A stretch of DNA of 64,000 bases, from positions 1,426,001-1,490,000 of the forward strand of contig NC_087107.1 of assembly GCF_963855985.1 (NCBI RefSeq), given 5' to 3'. Position numbers and translations under genes: made by a program. Positions within the stretch are counted from its first letter, which is position 1; every line of letters begins with the position of its first letter. Shown here piece after piece: positions 25,073 to 36,904 of this stretch. Under the pieces are notes generated by a model that saw nothing but the letters and a program-made list of their open reading frames with translations, was not told the origin of the DNA and did not search any database. Source of the DNA: Ostrinia nubilalis. Lineage: Eukaryota > Arthropoda > Insecta > Lepidoptera > Crambidae.

Positions 25073-25155
25073 CCCGTATAAATTCACAAACATTACTATG
25101 AGGTCTCACGGCGCGCGTGGACGCACAGGGTGACACACGAACCAATCACAGAGGA
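25073..25155 (+). mobile_element. MITE fragment with CCCGTA..TTCACAAAC end
   Basis: It starts CCCGTATAAATTCACAAACATTACTATGAGGTCTCACGG and runs to ACCAATCACAGAGG, then loses similarity. The complete relative is at 31251-31393 in the other orientation. Only one terminus is present here. Confidence 0.6.
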
Positions 25156-25159
25156 AACT

Positions 25160-27225
25160 ATTGACGTAGGTACATTCAAGATTAACCTCTTCTGCAGATA
25201 GATTTCGACATTTAAACCTTTTAAGCATAATCCATCGAACATTTAGCCACTGATAAGTACTGACCACGTTGACAAAGCAATAAACATTCACAAATGGTCC
25301 ATTGTTATGATTAGTGTTCGTACAGTCGCAATCAAGTCCAAATAAATAACTAGATTGTATTTCCAGCCTTTTGTTGATGGTGGCGACAAGGTGAGGTGGT
25401 TTTGTTAAATAGGATAAGCTAGTTTGAAAATGTATTAGTTGATTGCCTTTTTGGGTCGTTTCACGTATTGAAAGGTGATTAGTCATTTCACATTATAATT
25501 GGCAAGTTGGACAAAAATCTTAGTCGAAGGATGTAATGATGAAGAGAAAATATTTATTTAAATCTGTCTAATAATAAAAAAGACATTTGGGTTAGGTACA
25601 AAGCACAGCAAAATAGGAAAAATATAATAATTTAAAACAGTTTCAGTAAGCATTTTAACCTTTGGTAATTTATTATTAGTTAATTTACTGAATTGAAACC
25701 AATACAATATCTATTCTTATGTCTAATAGTAATATAGGCATGTACATGTAAGTCACTGTTTTTCCCTAAACCCTACATCGTCCCCACATCGGAAATTATG
25801 CTATTAGTTGTATAGTACGTTTCTTGCTCATGTTAACAGTTTTAATGTGGCATCTTCTTTATGTGACATGTCCAGGCAATTTCCTTTATTAGCTCAGTTT
25901 GCTGAGTATGTTGCTTTATACTGACTTTTATGTAAGATTCTTTACATTTCTTGTGGTTTTTACTTTTTATTCTAACTAATTAGACGACGTAACCATCAGT
26001 TGGAAGAAGTTATTTTCTCCTGTTTCTACCTAAATTGATGTCTTTCGATTTAAGAATTAAAAATATTTTTGTTACTATCCATGTTATTGATTAATATTAA
26101 CAGCCAGTTACCTAAAATATAAACAAACTCTACTACTATTACTCAACAATCTTTTTGCAAATATTTAACCTGTTTTGAATTATTATTATTATTCATCATC
26201 ACACCTAAAACTTTGTGACACTAATTCTGTAATTCAATACTCCGAAATTCACTACCAATTGCTCTTCAAGATTTAAGGTCTTTATAAAAAAATCATCCAT
26301 AAAAACGGAATCGCCGTCCCATTCTTCCATCTCTTCCGTATTCCTATTTCGCAAAATACACCCGTCACCGCCCGACCGCGTAATTCCAAACAGCATGGAA
26401 TACGTAAAATAAATAATATAGACGGGATATTGTAATAGGCGTAAGCCAGGGACACCTGTGTTACGCGCTCCATGCCGGGAAAAAACGAGCGGGCTATCAG
26501 TGCATCGGGCTAGGAACTATGGATGCGGCAATGATCGAAAGGTAGCGAAGCGATGTTTCTTTTTAATATCAGTCCAACTAAAAAGCACACGTCAACTTTT
26601 GCATCTTTTTGATTATAGGGGTGGTTTGAATCATTTGCATTTTGCTGGTGTACTTTTTTTTTGAGATATTTTTTATTTTCTTAGCAGTGATGATGGCACT
26701 TCAGTTTGTTGATGATGGCATTTCATTCGTTTTTGAAATGCTAATTTAGAAAATTGTATAATAATAATATGATCCGGTACAAAGTATTGTATTATTTTAT
26801 TATCTTTAAAAAGAAACTGTTAAGCCCTAGAAACCGATCAGTTCTTAAATGCTACATAGAAACCTATTTGGCGATCATACTAAATACTAATAAAGCTGTT
26901 GAAACCATACCAAAATTTGTCTCTGGTAAAGAAGAGATTCATGCTCTAACAGCAGAAGCTTCAAACCTCATGGTAGAAATACCCTAGTAATTTAAGTTTA
27001 GTTTAGTGTCTTATCCACACTAACACCAACGATGCACTTAACCCGCGACGGGTATATCCTCCGTCCCGCTCGGCCGGTCGGTGCACGTGTGCCGTTGGAA
27101 CCAGTTCTCTGCGCGAGCGCGGCCCATGATTTTATTAATTTGTGTTTCTTACCGCCACAGTTCATTGGCGATCGGTTCGGTAAGCTGTTTTGAATATAAG
27201 CGATAATTTGCATATTTTTAGGGTA
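25160..27225. other. No gene seen
   Basis: A minus-strand 126-codon frame (25106-25486) is the longest open frame in the window. Its C-terminal part is the MITE at 25073-25155 and it has no coding features, so it is treated as chance. The rest is AT-rich, with a GC-rich islet at 27040-27130 containing CACGTG. Confidence 0.4.
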
Positions 27226-27228
27226 GTT

Positions 27229-27345
27229 ATGCCAGTTTTCACCATCAGTCCCTATTTTTAAGTGACCCCTATGGTAACACATGACATGAATTTTGTTGTC
27301 AAAGGGGTCACTTAAAAATTAGTGATTGATGGTGAAAACGGGCAT
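27229..27345. mobile_element. MITE with TGCCCGTTTTCACCATCA ends (copy 1)
   Basis: The terminal inverted repeats are TGCCAGTTTTCACCATCAGTCCCTATTTTTAAGTGACCCC and its complement near the right end. The element is almost a single hairpin, with a TGTTACC/GGTAACA centre. Immediate flanks are TTA on both sides, the target duplication expected of PIF/Harbinger elements. It has no coding capacity. Copy 2 is at 46945-47049. Confidence 0.75.
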
Positions 27346-27349
27346 TAGA

Positions 27350-28995
27350 CTTATAGATTCATGGTTGATCCCATTTGTTCCACCAAGAGGATATTAAGTC
27401 AAGTAACTTGAGAAGACTTGCTTTTTAATAATGATGAATTATTAATTTTGACAATTCTTTTTCTTTGGCGTTGTAAAATAAGAATTTCGTGCTTCACTTT
27501 CCTCCAGCAACTTTTTGTACAAATAAAATCACCTATTTAATTTAGATACCATATTTTATAACGATTGTACCATGATATCAGTATCATGCAATGACCATTT
27601 CGTATCATCTGCAACAGTCGATTATTTTCCAAAACAGGAAGGATCTTTCTTGGAAAATCTTTGGACTGAATAAGTAAGAAATTGAATTCTAGATCTAGAT
27701 AGACATAAGAATCGTCACCTACGACACAAACCCTCCTGCACTGTGGCCCGTACCTCCTCATGACTCCTGCTGCCCTGGTGCCGGCTCCGTCGATTCGCCT
27801 GATAACAAATTACTTTGCTTTGTTCTGTCAGCCACCAGACACTTTTTGTGCATATTTGTCAACTTCCAATAGTATTTTGATTTTACGCGCAGTTGCGAAA
27901 CTCTTTTGTGGGGCAGGTAGCGTCTGATGGGTTGGAGACTTTGTGTTAAAAGATAACCTTTTGTTGGCTTTGAAATCAAGTTTAGGTCTTCCAAATAAAG
28001 ATTGCAAGGTCATTTCTTTGAGTCGAAAAAAATGGTGATGAATTTCACTTAGACATTAAAAAAGACTGCACACAATTTTGAACTCTCTCAATACCTTTAA
28101 AATCTAATTAAATTAGCTTTGATAAGTTCTGTTCTTCATCGATCGTTCGAGTACAATAAGGAACTGTATCGTTCACCCTTTAACTTGATACTTCAGTTAG
28201 CCAGTAATTCAGCAGGCTAGTAGTTCATCGTTTAACTCTATAAACTAAAACTTTACACAAGTCCTTAAAAAGCTTGCCAAAATCAAGCTTAATTTCGTCG
28301 CTAAAATCTTTCACACCGATTCCTTGGCTTACAACTATAGACTGCTTTGTTTTCAAGTTTATTTGTTGGGTCCAAATAAAATATTTTCTTTAAAGTTTTT
28401 TCTCGCAAACTTGACTAAAAAGTATTAAGTGCGCTGTCACCGCGACCCACGCGGCACGGCGTAGGCGAAACGACCATAAACTTTTGATTTAGTACAAGAT
28501 CAGCGTTTTTACGGCGACTTGCCTAAATTGCGTGTACTACACGCGCATTATAGTGTCTGATGTTATTGTTTGATAGTTAACCTTAATTTTGGATTGAAAG
28601 TGATGTTTTACAACGAAAGGGCCCACAAATCATACTGGTCTATATTTTAAAGCAACTTCATCCATCTTTCATTCGTAAATGTAATTAGGGTATTTACCTA
28701 TAACATGACAGGCTATGCAGATGTATCTAACCTACCTATAGTTAGAACCCATGTTTTATTCGAAACTTAAAAAAGAAGTAAAAATCTGTCAGTTGCATAA
28801 GTTAATTTTGTTCTCGTGCTCAAATTTAATACAACAACTTTGTGCATATGACCAATATTCCAAACTTTAGAAATCCACTCCATAGTAATTCACCTATCAT
28901 CTTATACAATTTCAATATTTACCTCTAAGCACTTGAATCCCTGAGACCAGATTTAAAATTAATCACACTTCTAACAAAACCATTTCTTCTTCTTT
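27350..28995. other. No gene seen
   Basis: The sequence leads into the exon at 29000. An islet at 28430-28560 is GC-richer (CGCGACCCACGCGGCACGGCG) without a coding frame and may be regulatory. Overlapping short minus-strand frames near 27750-28010 lack support. Confidence 0.35.
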
Positions 28996-28999
28996 ACAG

Positions 29000-29328
29000 A
29001 CCGCCCCTACTCAGAGTCCGATGCCGACCGTCCGCCGCCGCACCAGCCCCACCACTGCCGTCGCTCAGCCTCCTCCCCCCCTCTAACCCTGACCCTCGAC
29101 TCCGATCTAGAAGACGATGTCTTCATCAGCCCCCGAACCGACAACGGCAACGACCCATTCTCCACCAGAAACCTGGACATCTTCGGCTATGGAAGTCCCA
29201 GGACTCCTGCGGGAGTGCTCTTGAGTCCTCGAAGGGAGAGATCGTTCACTTTTTCGGTGACGAGCGAGAAACATTGGAGGGATAAGGGGGGGACGGATGT
29301 GGCTGATGGAGTTGCTGATGCTGATGTG
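29000..29328 (+). CDS. Internal exon of a predicted tail-anchored protein gene
   Basis: The acceptor CTTCTTCTTTACAG precedes the exon and GTG/GTGAGT ends it. The first two bases complete a split codon, and 109 codons follow, ending in phase 0, exactly the phase of the exon at 55530. The other two frames close. The peptide is polar and apparently disordered. It has an acid/proline/histidine start (RPYSESDADRPPPHQPHH), then LTLDSDLEDDVFISPRTD, a proline-directed stretch GYGSPRTPAGVLLSPRRERS with several Ser/Thr-Pro sites and a basophilic RRERSFT site, and an acidic tail ADGVADADV. High GC content and strong codon bias contrast with the AT-rich flanks. The upstream exon is not certain. Exon 3 of the small gene (ending 23140, one base left over) is phase-compatible and would create GAC, but this is only a possibility. 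I do not recognise the family. The motif reading is inference. Confidence 0.8.
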
Positions 29329-29439
29329 GTGAGTTTCTTTTGTCTTTTTCTTTTCTCTAGTTCAGTTATTATGATACCTAGAGTTATTCTAGTACTAGTA
29401 ATACGTACTTGTGAGTTTTTGTGGCTTGTTTAACACAAA

Positions 29440-29570
29440 TGTATCTTTGTAACTTTAAGAAAGAGCAGGGCCTCCTAACACAGGTATTATACTTAAAAGG
29501 AGACCCCAGCCACTTGCAACAATATGTTAACTTCAAAGATACTGAATAAACGTTTTTTCTTTCTTTTTTT
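29440..29570 (+). mobile_element. LINE-like 3' end
   Basis: The segment runs AACTTTAAGAAAGAGCAGGGCC, CTCCTAACACAGGTATTATACTTAAAAGGAGACCCCAG, then AATATGTTAACTTCAAAGATACTGAATAAACG followed by T/C simple sequence. I remember this kind of ending from lepidopteran non-LTR elements. The 5' part is missing. Confidence 0.4.
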
Positions 29571-29574
29571 TATG

Positions 29575-31200
29575 ACGTAGATTGATATCTAATTGTACAA
29601 CAACGTGACTACGAACGTAGATCTTAATTATATGAGTCTCACAAATCACTAAACAATTTTTGTGTCAAAATGGTCAATGTGAAGCTAATTTAGGTGTAGT
29701 TCAATTAATTACAAATCCGAAACTCTGCACTAGGTAGCGACGCGAGTTTCTGTTTTAATTACATATTCTCATTTTTATAATCGGGATAAAAAAGAACCTC
29801 CAGACTCCAATTTTTCCTCAAAGGATTCTCAGAATTGTATGAATATTTTTTTACTTAACTCGTATATTACCATGTAACATACTAATTGCTTAGTTACAAG
29901 ACGTACAGTCAGAGTCACCTTTTGTGGCACTTCCTATTTTAAAATACAAATCCACCTCAGTTCATTTAATAAATCATAAACGTAAAATATTTCGTTCATA
30001 AGTGCCTAATAAACGTTGCTTTAAAGCAAACACATTCACGCGCGATACTTTGTCCAACCTCAACTCGCGATATGATTCACCATTCATGTCGATGAACTAC
30101 GGCCCATTGTTAGACAAAGAAGGTATTATCTGTTAAACAGGACAAAATTTAAATATCTAAACCACAAAGTAATCCAGCAAAATTGATATAACCAATCTAA
30201 CAAGGACAATGAACCCTGTGTATATTTTTGACACTGTGTATTTTCAAATAATTCATAAATTTACGAGTAAACGAAAACAATAACAAAGACAATTCGTAAG
30301 TTTATAAGCTCTAAAATTTGTAAGTACATTATCTAATTTAACTTGAAAGTTTTGAAAGAACGAACGGTTTGCCGAATGCCTGTTAGATTACACGAGCAAA
30401 ATCACAAACCGGCTGCTTAACAAATTGCTATTTCAAACGGATAGGCGTTAACTGGTAACGGTCCCTAATTTTTATATTTTTTATTTCGATTCAGTAGTTC
30501 CAACAATAACAATTATATTGTTAATGCCTATAATAAAATACAAAATGCTGACAGGGCTGGCTTCCAATAGATACCGGTTAATGCTCAAATAAAAATTTCA
30601 TGAATTTATTATTATAAATAAGAGCTACAGTTGGATTGAGAAGGAATCTTTGCAATGGTACTTGCACATGGTACTTGTTTCCTTCAGTTAAGTACTTCTA
30701 ATAGGCGTGATTTTCTGTTTTCTAACTACCTAAGTATGTTGTTTTTCAAACAATTTATTTTTGCTTTCTCCATTTTACTTAACAAAACTTTATGTGCCTC
30801 TGAAAACTTGAAATAATGTACTAAGTTTGATATCACTGAATGATCCGCATCGTGATCTTCAGGATGTGGTATTATGTAGAAAAGCGATGATTTCGAATAT
30901 AAAAAAAAATCTACTTGATCTGTGCAACTTTTCCTAAAATCGCTTGGTGGATAGTTAACAAAAAAATAACTAATTTTAGTATAAGTTCTAACTCATATTC
31001 ACAGGCCGAAGAATAACATGCCTAAAGTGCAACTACGAGTACACTTAGTTACTAGATGAGATCATGATAAATTAGGTCATAAAATAGCAATACTAAGCAC
31101 AGTGACACAGTGCGCCAAGATGGCAGCGGGCCAAGATGCGCTCACGCATACTACAAGTACGATCCTGCTGAGTGATAAACTAATGGCTGCTGATGCTTCC
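29575..31200. other. Intron, nothing else seen
   Basis: AT-rich intron sequence. The stretch near 31110-31150 (AGTGCGCCAAGATGGCAGCGG) is GC-richer with no frame. Confidence 0.4.
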
Positions 31201-31204
31201 GCAT

Positions 31205-31425
31205 CTTCAAAATAAATAAAATAAATATCCTTGGACATTTTACACTATCACCCGTATTCACAAACGATGCTTGCTAAAGTGAAGCAGCAAATCGAACGCG
31301 CAGCGTTGAACAGAGCTCTGTGATTGGTTCATGTTCACCCTGTGCGTCCACGCGCACTGTGAGACCTCATAGTAATGTTTATTAATTTACGGGCGTATGT
31401 CATCTAGTCTCAAACGAAGCAAAGC
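31205..31425 (-). mobile_element. SINE 3' region interrupted by a MITE
   Basis: On the reverse strand the SINE tail words GCTTTGCTTCGTTTGAGACTAGATG and GTGTAAAATGTCCAAGGATATTTATTT are both present but are split by 143 bp. In the intact copy at 63541-63794 the same words are contiguous. The split is explained by insertion of the element at 31251-31393. Confidence 0.65.
31251..31393 (-). mobile_element. MITE with CCCGTA ends, nested in a SINE
   Basis: The ends are CCCGTATTCACAAACGATGC and, on the other strand, CCCGTAAATTAATAAACATTACTATGAGGTCTCAC. The interior contains CCAATCACAGAGCTCTG and GTGCGTCCACGCGC in reverse order to the copy at 25073. The full length is 143 bp and it is non-coding. It must be younger than the SINE it splits. 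Confidence 0.7.
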
Positions 31426-31575
31426 ATAATAGTCAGAGTGAAATAGTTCGTGACACCCAAAGTGGACAAAAACTTGACAACACTTAACTACCTAAATGAC
31501 GTGATGTAAACTTTTTGGTTACTTTGGTCGTCATGAACAATTTGACCTACTATAGGTATACCAAACAACGGATAT

Positions 31576-32273
31576 CTATCTATACTTATAATAAATCTGT
31601 AGAGAGGTCAATTCTGTACATGAAATATATTTTTAAAATATATATCAGGGGGTGATTAGTGATCGATACTGATGCCAAAAATGCAATCAGTAAATTTTTT
31701 GTCTGTCTGTCTGTCCGTCTGTATGTTCCTTATAGAAACAAAAACTACTCGACGGATTTTAACTAAACTTGGTACAATTATTCTTCATACACCTAGGCAG
31801 GTTATAGTATACTTAGGAATTCCCACGGGAACAGGAATTAGCGGGAAAATCCTTTTGTATGAAAAATCTAAACGCTTAACGGAAGTTAGACGCTTGAAAT
31901 TTGGCATGTAGGTACCTTAGTAAACTTAAAGCTTAGTTACAATAGGATATTGCAAAATTCCCACGGGAACGGGAGTTAGCGGGAAAAAACCTTTGTATGA
32001 AAAAATCTAAACCGCGTAAGATAGATGAATGGGGTACGGGACTATTCCCACATCTCGTTCCCACCACTGCAACTCCTGTGTAGCCAGGATCTACAGCTTG
32101 ACCGCCACAAAAACCCAACCAATGAAGGTCAAGTTTGTCCCGGAGGAAAGTTAAACTGTCATTGGACCCGCAACGAAATTAATCAGAAGAACATAGGAGG
32201 AGTTCGAAATTAAGGTGAAGATGAAGGGGGTAAAACGGGATCTACGCGTACGAAGTCGCGGGCGGCCACTAGT
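31576..32273 (-). mobile_element. RTE-like element, longer variant
   Basis: On the minus strand the head ACTAGTGGCCGCCCGCGACTTCGTACG is at 32273, and a tail AGATTTATTATAAGTATAG ends near 31576. The interior contains a GTCT tandem (GTCTGTCTGTCTGTCCGTCTGT at 31700-31722) and two copies of CCCACGGGAACNGGANTTAGCGGGAAAA (31825 and 31960), about 135 bp apart. The segment 32030-32150 is shared with 55825-55907. Orientation is inferred from head and tail. Confidence 0.5.
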
Positions 32274-32279
32274 ACCTAT

Positions 32280-32660
32280 TTAAATAAAGTTAGATACTTT
32301 TTTGCACTAAAACGCCCAGCAATAATGACACATCTCTTTGAGCGCCATCAGTAGGTACAAAGTCCAATACACAATAAACCAAAATACGAACAATAAATCA
32401 GTCCAAAATAGCACGGTATTATGAAATGTAGCGTCACATTTATGAAAACTACGCGTAATTTTTCATTATCTATTTCTGTCCTTAAACAGAAACTCTTGCG
32501 CAATATAACAGTTAGAATTATGGTTATTCAATATTATAAATAGATTTATGACGATTGTTTACATGATTCTGAAGAAGTGGGGCACATTTTGAAACGTTTG
32601 TCACGTCATTTGTTTTACTTAAATAGTGACGTTAGAATATTATGATGGCGTTTCGTGTCA
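32280..32660. other. Intron, nothing else seen
   Basis: AT-rich intron sequence between the RTE-like element and the foldback. No frame or repeat with clear ends. Confidence 0.4.
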
Positions 32661-32664
32661 TGGT

Positions 32665-34098
32665 AGGCCAGTAGAATTAAACACAAAAATTGATTAAATC
32701 GGAAATAATTCCTACAAAAGATTTTTTTGCTTTAATGGCTTCATTGGTTGCCCATTAAGACTCTCCTAAGTTTTCGACTTCGACGGAGTTGTGCTTAAGT
32801 GGTGGGGGCCCCCGAAAGCGGCGTTTTTTCGGTTTTCCGGTTATACCGCGTAAAGGACTTACCCTATCGAAAAGTGGTCTTCATGACGGTTGAAGGGCAC
32901 TTAATCCTGCATTGAATAAGACCAAATTCATATGTTTTGGACAAACCGTTCTCGCGCTAAAGTTCGGCAAAGTAGAAAATATACGTATAATTAATGACCC
33001 TCTCCACGTCCAATGGCTTGTTACCCACATGCTTCCAAGCCTTGTAAAGGGTCGCCTTAATCAGTGTAACCCTAACAAGGCTCACGAGTTTGATTCGCTT
33101 ATCCTTGTTCGTCCCAGCCGTTCCTTAACTGCGGTTGCTGCACCTCTTCCAGACACTCTCCTGAACGACTCTGTGTTACCTAATGTGGCTGCCTCTCTTC
33201 CTTGTACCCTCCTGTACGATTGCATTGCTTAGCTATATGCCTGGTCCAAGGTTCGACGCCACAAAATCAACTTTGTACGCGTGAAAATAGTTTAAATACT
33301 ATTTTCCGTGCTTGCAACATTTTTCTTTACTGCTTCGCCTCTATTAGTCGTAGAGTGATTGTATATATTCTATAACCTTCCTCAATGTATGAGCTATTCA
33401 ACACAAAAATAATGATTTCAATCAAACTAGTAATTCTTAAGATTAGCGCGTTCAAACAAACAAACAAAAAACTCTTCAGCGTTTTAATATGAACTTGTTG
33501 TTGTTGATTTTTGCCGTCGAACCTTAGACCAGGCTTACGGCTAGGCAACGTCATGCAGGAGGATACAAGGAAGAGGGGCAGCCACAGTAGGTAACACAGA
33601 GTCGTTCAGGTGAGTGCCAGGAAGAGGTGCAGCAACCGCAGTTAAGGAACGGCTGGGACGAACAAGGATAGGCGCATCAAGCTCGTAAGCCTTGATAGGG
33701 TTACACTGGTTGAGGTGGCCCTTTTCAAGACTTGGAAGCCTGTGGGTAACAAACCATTGGACGTGGAGAGGGTCATTAATAATCGTATATTTTCTACTTT
33801 GCCGAACATTAGCGCGAGAACGGTTTGTCCAAAACATAATATGAATTTGGTCTTATTCAATGCAGGATTAAGTGCCCTTCAACCGTCATGAAGACCACTT
33901 TTTGATAGGGTAAGTCCTTTACGCGGTATAACCGGAAAACCGAAAAAATGCCTCTTTCGGGGGCCCCTACCACTTAAGCACAACTCCGTCGAAGTCGAAA
34001 ACTTAGGAGAGTCTTAATGGGCAACCAATGAAGCTATTAAAACAATAAAATCTTTTGTAGGAATTATTTCCGATTTAAAAGCTAATTCTACTGGACTA
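32665..34098. mobile_element. Large foldback element, about 570-bp arms
   Basis: The left arm (about 32665-33271) and right arm (about 33502-34098) are reverse complements, roughly 85-90% identical by eye, around a spacer of about 230 bp. Shared landmarks include CCAGTAGAATTA at the outer edges, GGAAATAATTCCTACAAAAG, a C/G run GGTGGGGGCCCCCGAAAG, and AAGGTTCGACG at the inner edges. Each arm carries a frame of about 100 codons reading toward the centre. The two peptides differ at many amino-acid positions, so they show no sign of selection. No transposase and no clear target duplication were seen. Confidence 0.85.
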
Positions 34099-34099
34099 T

Positions 34100-35455
34100 G
34101 GAGATTCATTATTGTTCATAAAGTATAATTTGTTTAGTGTTAACAAGGTAGATGTTCAAAATGGCCTGAAATTCAGTTTTATTTTCAGGCAGGTCAGTGT
34201 ACTTTTATTTTAACACTTTCGCATTTTTAATATTAGTAGGATGGTGAATAAACAGAAATGTCTCTTTTCCTGAAAAGGATACAATCCTTAATAAATAATT
34301 AAACTAATGTATGTTAACTCTCAAGAAGTTATTGACATTTTAAACAAATCGTAATTTCATTAACTGATTGTCAGTATGTTAACTTTATATCGACATATGT
34401 AGCTGTTGAGTTTGCAAATAAATGAGCTTTTAGAAAAGAAGACTATAATCTACGCCATGGATGATGAGTATGGATTCAAATATTATCACCAAGTAGATTA
34501 TTAATTTTCTAGGTTACCCAATAACTCTCAAACTAACTCCCAAATCGTGAACAAAAAGCTGACTCCACACTTCCATACCCTCCTCCATCATCCCATCATT
34601 GACTTTTACTCACTTGCTTTACGTTTGACATAAACCAAAACCTATTTTGGTATTTAGTGCTACATTAATTGCCCCACAAAACATTGAGGGGTGTTGAGTT
34701 TCGCCTCATTGTGAGGATTTGACACCAGAGCCCTCTGAGTCACTCTGATAATAAAAATTGTTGATGCCGACTTAAGATCGAGCAATAAACGCGATTCGAC
34801 GTGGAGAAATGGGGGTGCTAGTGTTTTGTTTTAATTAAATTGTAGAGACTTTATGTGTTAAGATTTAAACTTAATAATTATAATGTCGTTCCATAGCAAG
34901 GAAATTGAGAGATTTTCTATCAGAGTCAAGAGGAATGGACGCGTTGTCAAGTGGTTAACATATTGGACTATAGGTTAAAATAAATACTGCTTGAGGAAAT
35001 GGTAGGATGATAAGAGTCATAAACTCATAACTTTAGTTAGTCCTATGTTCCAGCAAAAAAAAATATTTCGAGACGTGTATAAAAAAGTAGGTAATACTCG
35101 TATTTACGAGGAATACCTTTACTACCTTTTAAGCATTTGTACAAAAATCTTCACACTTGTCTATGACCAGCATAAGACAGTTTTAATTTCAGAAGAAGTT
35201 AGCTGATAGTGACACAAAAATCCACTACCCCCTTGTAGGTACATACTACGTACATTATAGACCCACCAAAACAAAGATGAAACCCTATTTTCAGAAGTCA
35301 AACTTGACCTTGCACCTCACTAGCGCTGTCGAACAATAAACGCTGTGCAAGCGCAACTGTATCAACAGTGATACGCACGCAGCGTAGCGCTTTTTTGTAG
35401 AGCGCGGTGTTAGTATTGGCTAGTGTGAATTTTATCCAGAACTATACGTTTTTTA
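34100..35455. other. Intron, nothing else seen
   Basis: AT-rich sequence with a GC-richer stretch at 35320-35420 (AACGCTGTGCAAGCGCAACTG). No frame or repeat with clear ends. Confidence 0.4.
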
Positions 35456-35461
35456 TGCAAA

Positions 35462-35595
35462 ATGAGGTGGGTGGGTAAATACCCAAGTCTCAAATGACCG
35501 CAATCGTACCTGATGTTAATTGAAATGCTGTTTAGAATGGTACATATTTTATCTTTCTTGCCTATTTACTCTCGTGCTGAATTTTAGTCCGTAGC
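35462..35595 (-). mobile_element. Degraded LINE 3' fragment
   Basis: It shares GACCGCAATCG-ACCTG-TGTTAA, GAATGGTACATAT and TGCCTATTTACTCTCG with the element at 8022-8172 but has more mutations and no poly(A) tail. Confidence 0.5.
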
Positions 35596-35869
35596 TGTCC
35601 GTATTCTAAAAGAGTTATCGAATCACGTAGTGCGAGCTGGTGGAATTACATATGTATCATTTTATACAATCTTATACTCCTTATTTGAAGATTGATTTTT
35701 ATTTTAAATATTTGACAACCCTTTTGTTTAGTGCCCTGTAAAAGTAGACGAAAAAAACAGCTGTAAATAAAATTTGTCATAAAGTTTATGTCGTTTCTGT
35801 GGCTAAAATTGTGATTCAAGTTTACTGAATAGTATGCCAACAGTAGCACACTATTCGCTTACAATCGAA

Positions 35870-36120
35870 GCTACGATTCGATTTTTCTACCAAATCCACC
35901 TCCAACAACCGATCCTCTCTAAGCTCAGTGCATAACCCAAACACAGCTCACCGGTCATCGCGTTCTATTTCCGACTTGACTGATTCACAGCGGGAGAGAA
36001 CACACACACACACGATTGGCTAACACGCAGCGACCACGTGGGCCCTTGTCTAATTAAATAATTACGGTCGTTGTGCAGCGGCGTTTACACGTGACGACTT
36101 GATGGTCACTCGATTAAATG
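35870..36120. promoter_or_regulatory. Candidate conserved non-coding element
   Basis: This is an island of higher complexity and GC content in the intron, with CCACGTGG, GATTGGCTAACACG, TCTAATTAAATAATTACGG and TTACACGTGACG. A (CA)6-7 run lies at about 36001-36014. It has no coding frame and no repeat landmarks. E-box and homeodomain-like words suggest an enhancer. This is inference only. Confidence 0.25.
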
Positions 36121-36344
36121 TAAATAAAACCAACTATAATGAAAGCTCATCTACTCGTATGTGATCCAAATTAAGAGTTACAACGGGATTTTGGCTACGC
36201 AGGAGTGACTATAACGAGAAATAGATCTAGTTATTAATCAATCACATTATTAGAGCCGAGAGTGTAGCTCTCTTGCCAATAGATTTTCTTAAGGTTTTAC
36301 TAACTCACTCAATTTTCAATTTCCGACTTTTAATACACAATGAG

Positions 36345-36470
36345 ACAGGCAGACATCATGAAGGTGGAAGGAAACCATAGAATGGTTGCCATGTCCGGTA
36401 AATCGGGAAATCATTGGGCCTATGTTCACCATGGACGTGCAGTGGCTGAAAATAATGATGATGATGAAGA
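36345..36470 (+). mobile_element. LINE 3'-terminal remnant
   Basis: GGAAATCATTGGGCCTATGTTCACCATGGACGTGCAGTGGCTGAAAATAATGATGATGATG is a diverged form of the GGGGAGGCCTATGTTCAGCAGTGGACG ending at 45820-45850, followed by a TGATGA tail. Confidence 0.55.
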
Positions 36471-36816
36471 CAGGCAAGATTATTAAAAAAATCGAATTTC
36501 AGGCAAGAAAAAATACCTTGGTTGGGTTGACATAAAATCTCTAAAGCATCAAATATCTGATCGTGTAAATCCTACCCAAACAATGCGGAGGATACGCTAT
36601 GACACAGTTGCATCTGGTTGAAATTAAACCACTTATTAGAACGGTTGCGAAATATGATACAGGAGTAGTTAAGTTTGTGCTCAATAGCGTTTAATTTTGT
36701 CCAGTGCGTAGTACGAAAACACATACAGATTACAGTAGTAAATGACGATCACAGTAGGTATATTATAGGACTGTTGTTTCAGTTCCAAGTAGTTTTGGTG
36801 TTATATTACAAAAAAG

Positions 36817-36902
36817 TTTTTTTTTTTTTTTTTTTTTTTATGCTAGCCAAGGCAGGTATTTGACCGCAATCGCACCTGGTGTTAAGTGAGATGCAGTCTA
36901 GT
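36817..36902 (-). mobile_element. LINE 3' end with 23-bp poly(A) tail
   Basis: A plus-strand run of 23 T is followed by ATGCTAGCCAAGGCAGG and CGCACCTGGTGTTAAGTGAGATGCAGTCTA, the reverse of the LINE end at 8022. Only about 60 bp of body remain, a heavily 5'-truncated insertion. The intact homopolymer suggests it is fairly young. Confidence 0.65.
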
Positions 36903-36904
36903 TC

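Noticed and set aside
25106..25486. Longest open frame, 126 codons, minus strand
   Set aside because: Its C-terminal end is a MITE end (25073-25155). It has no splice or composition support, and about one frame of this length is expected by chance at this GC content.
32912..33232. 106-codon plus-strand gene (and its 98-codon mirror at 33541-33837)
   Set aside because: Both lie in the arms of a foldback element and differ mainly by amino-acid-changing substitutions.
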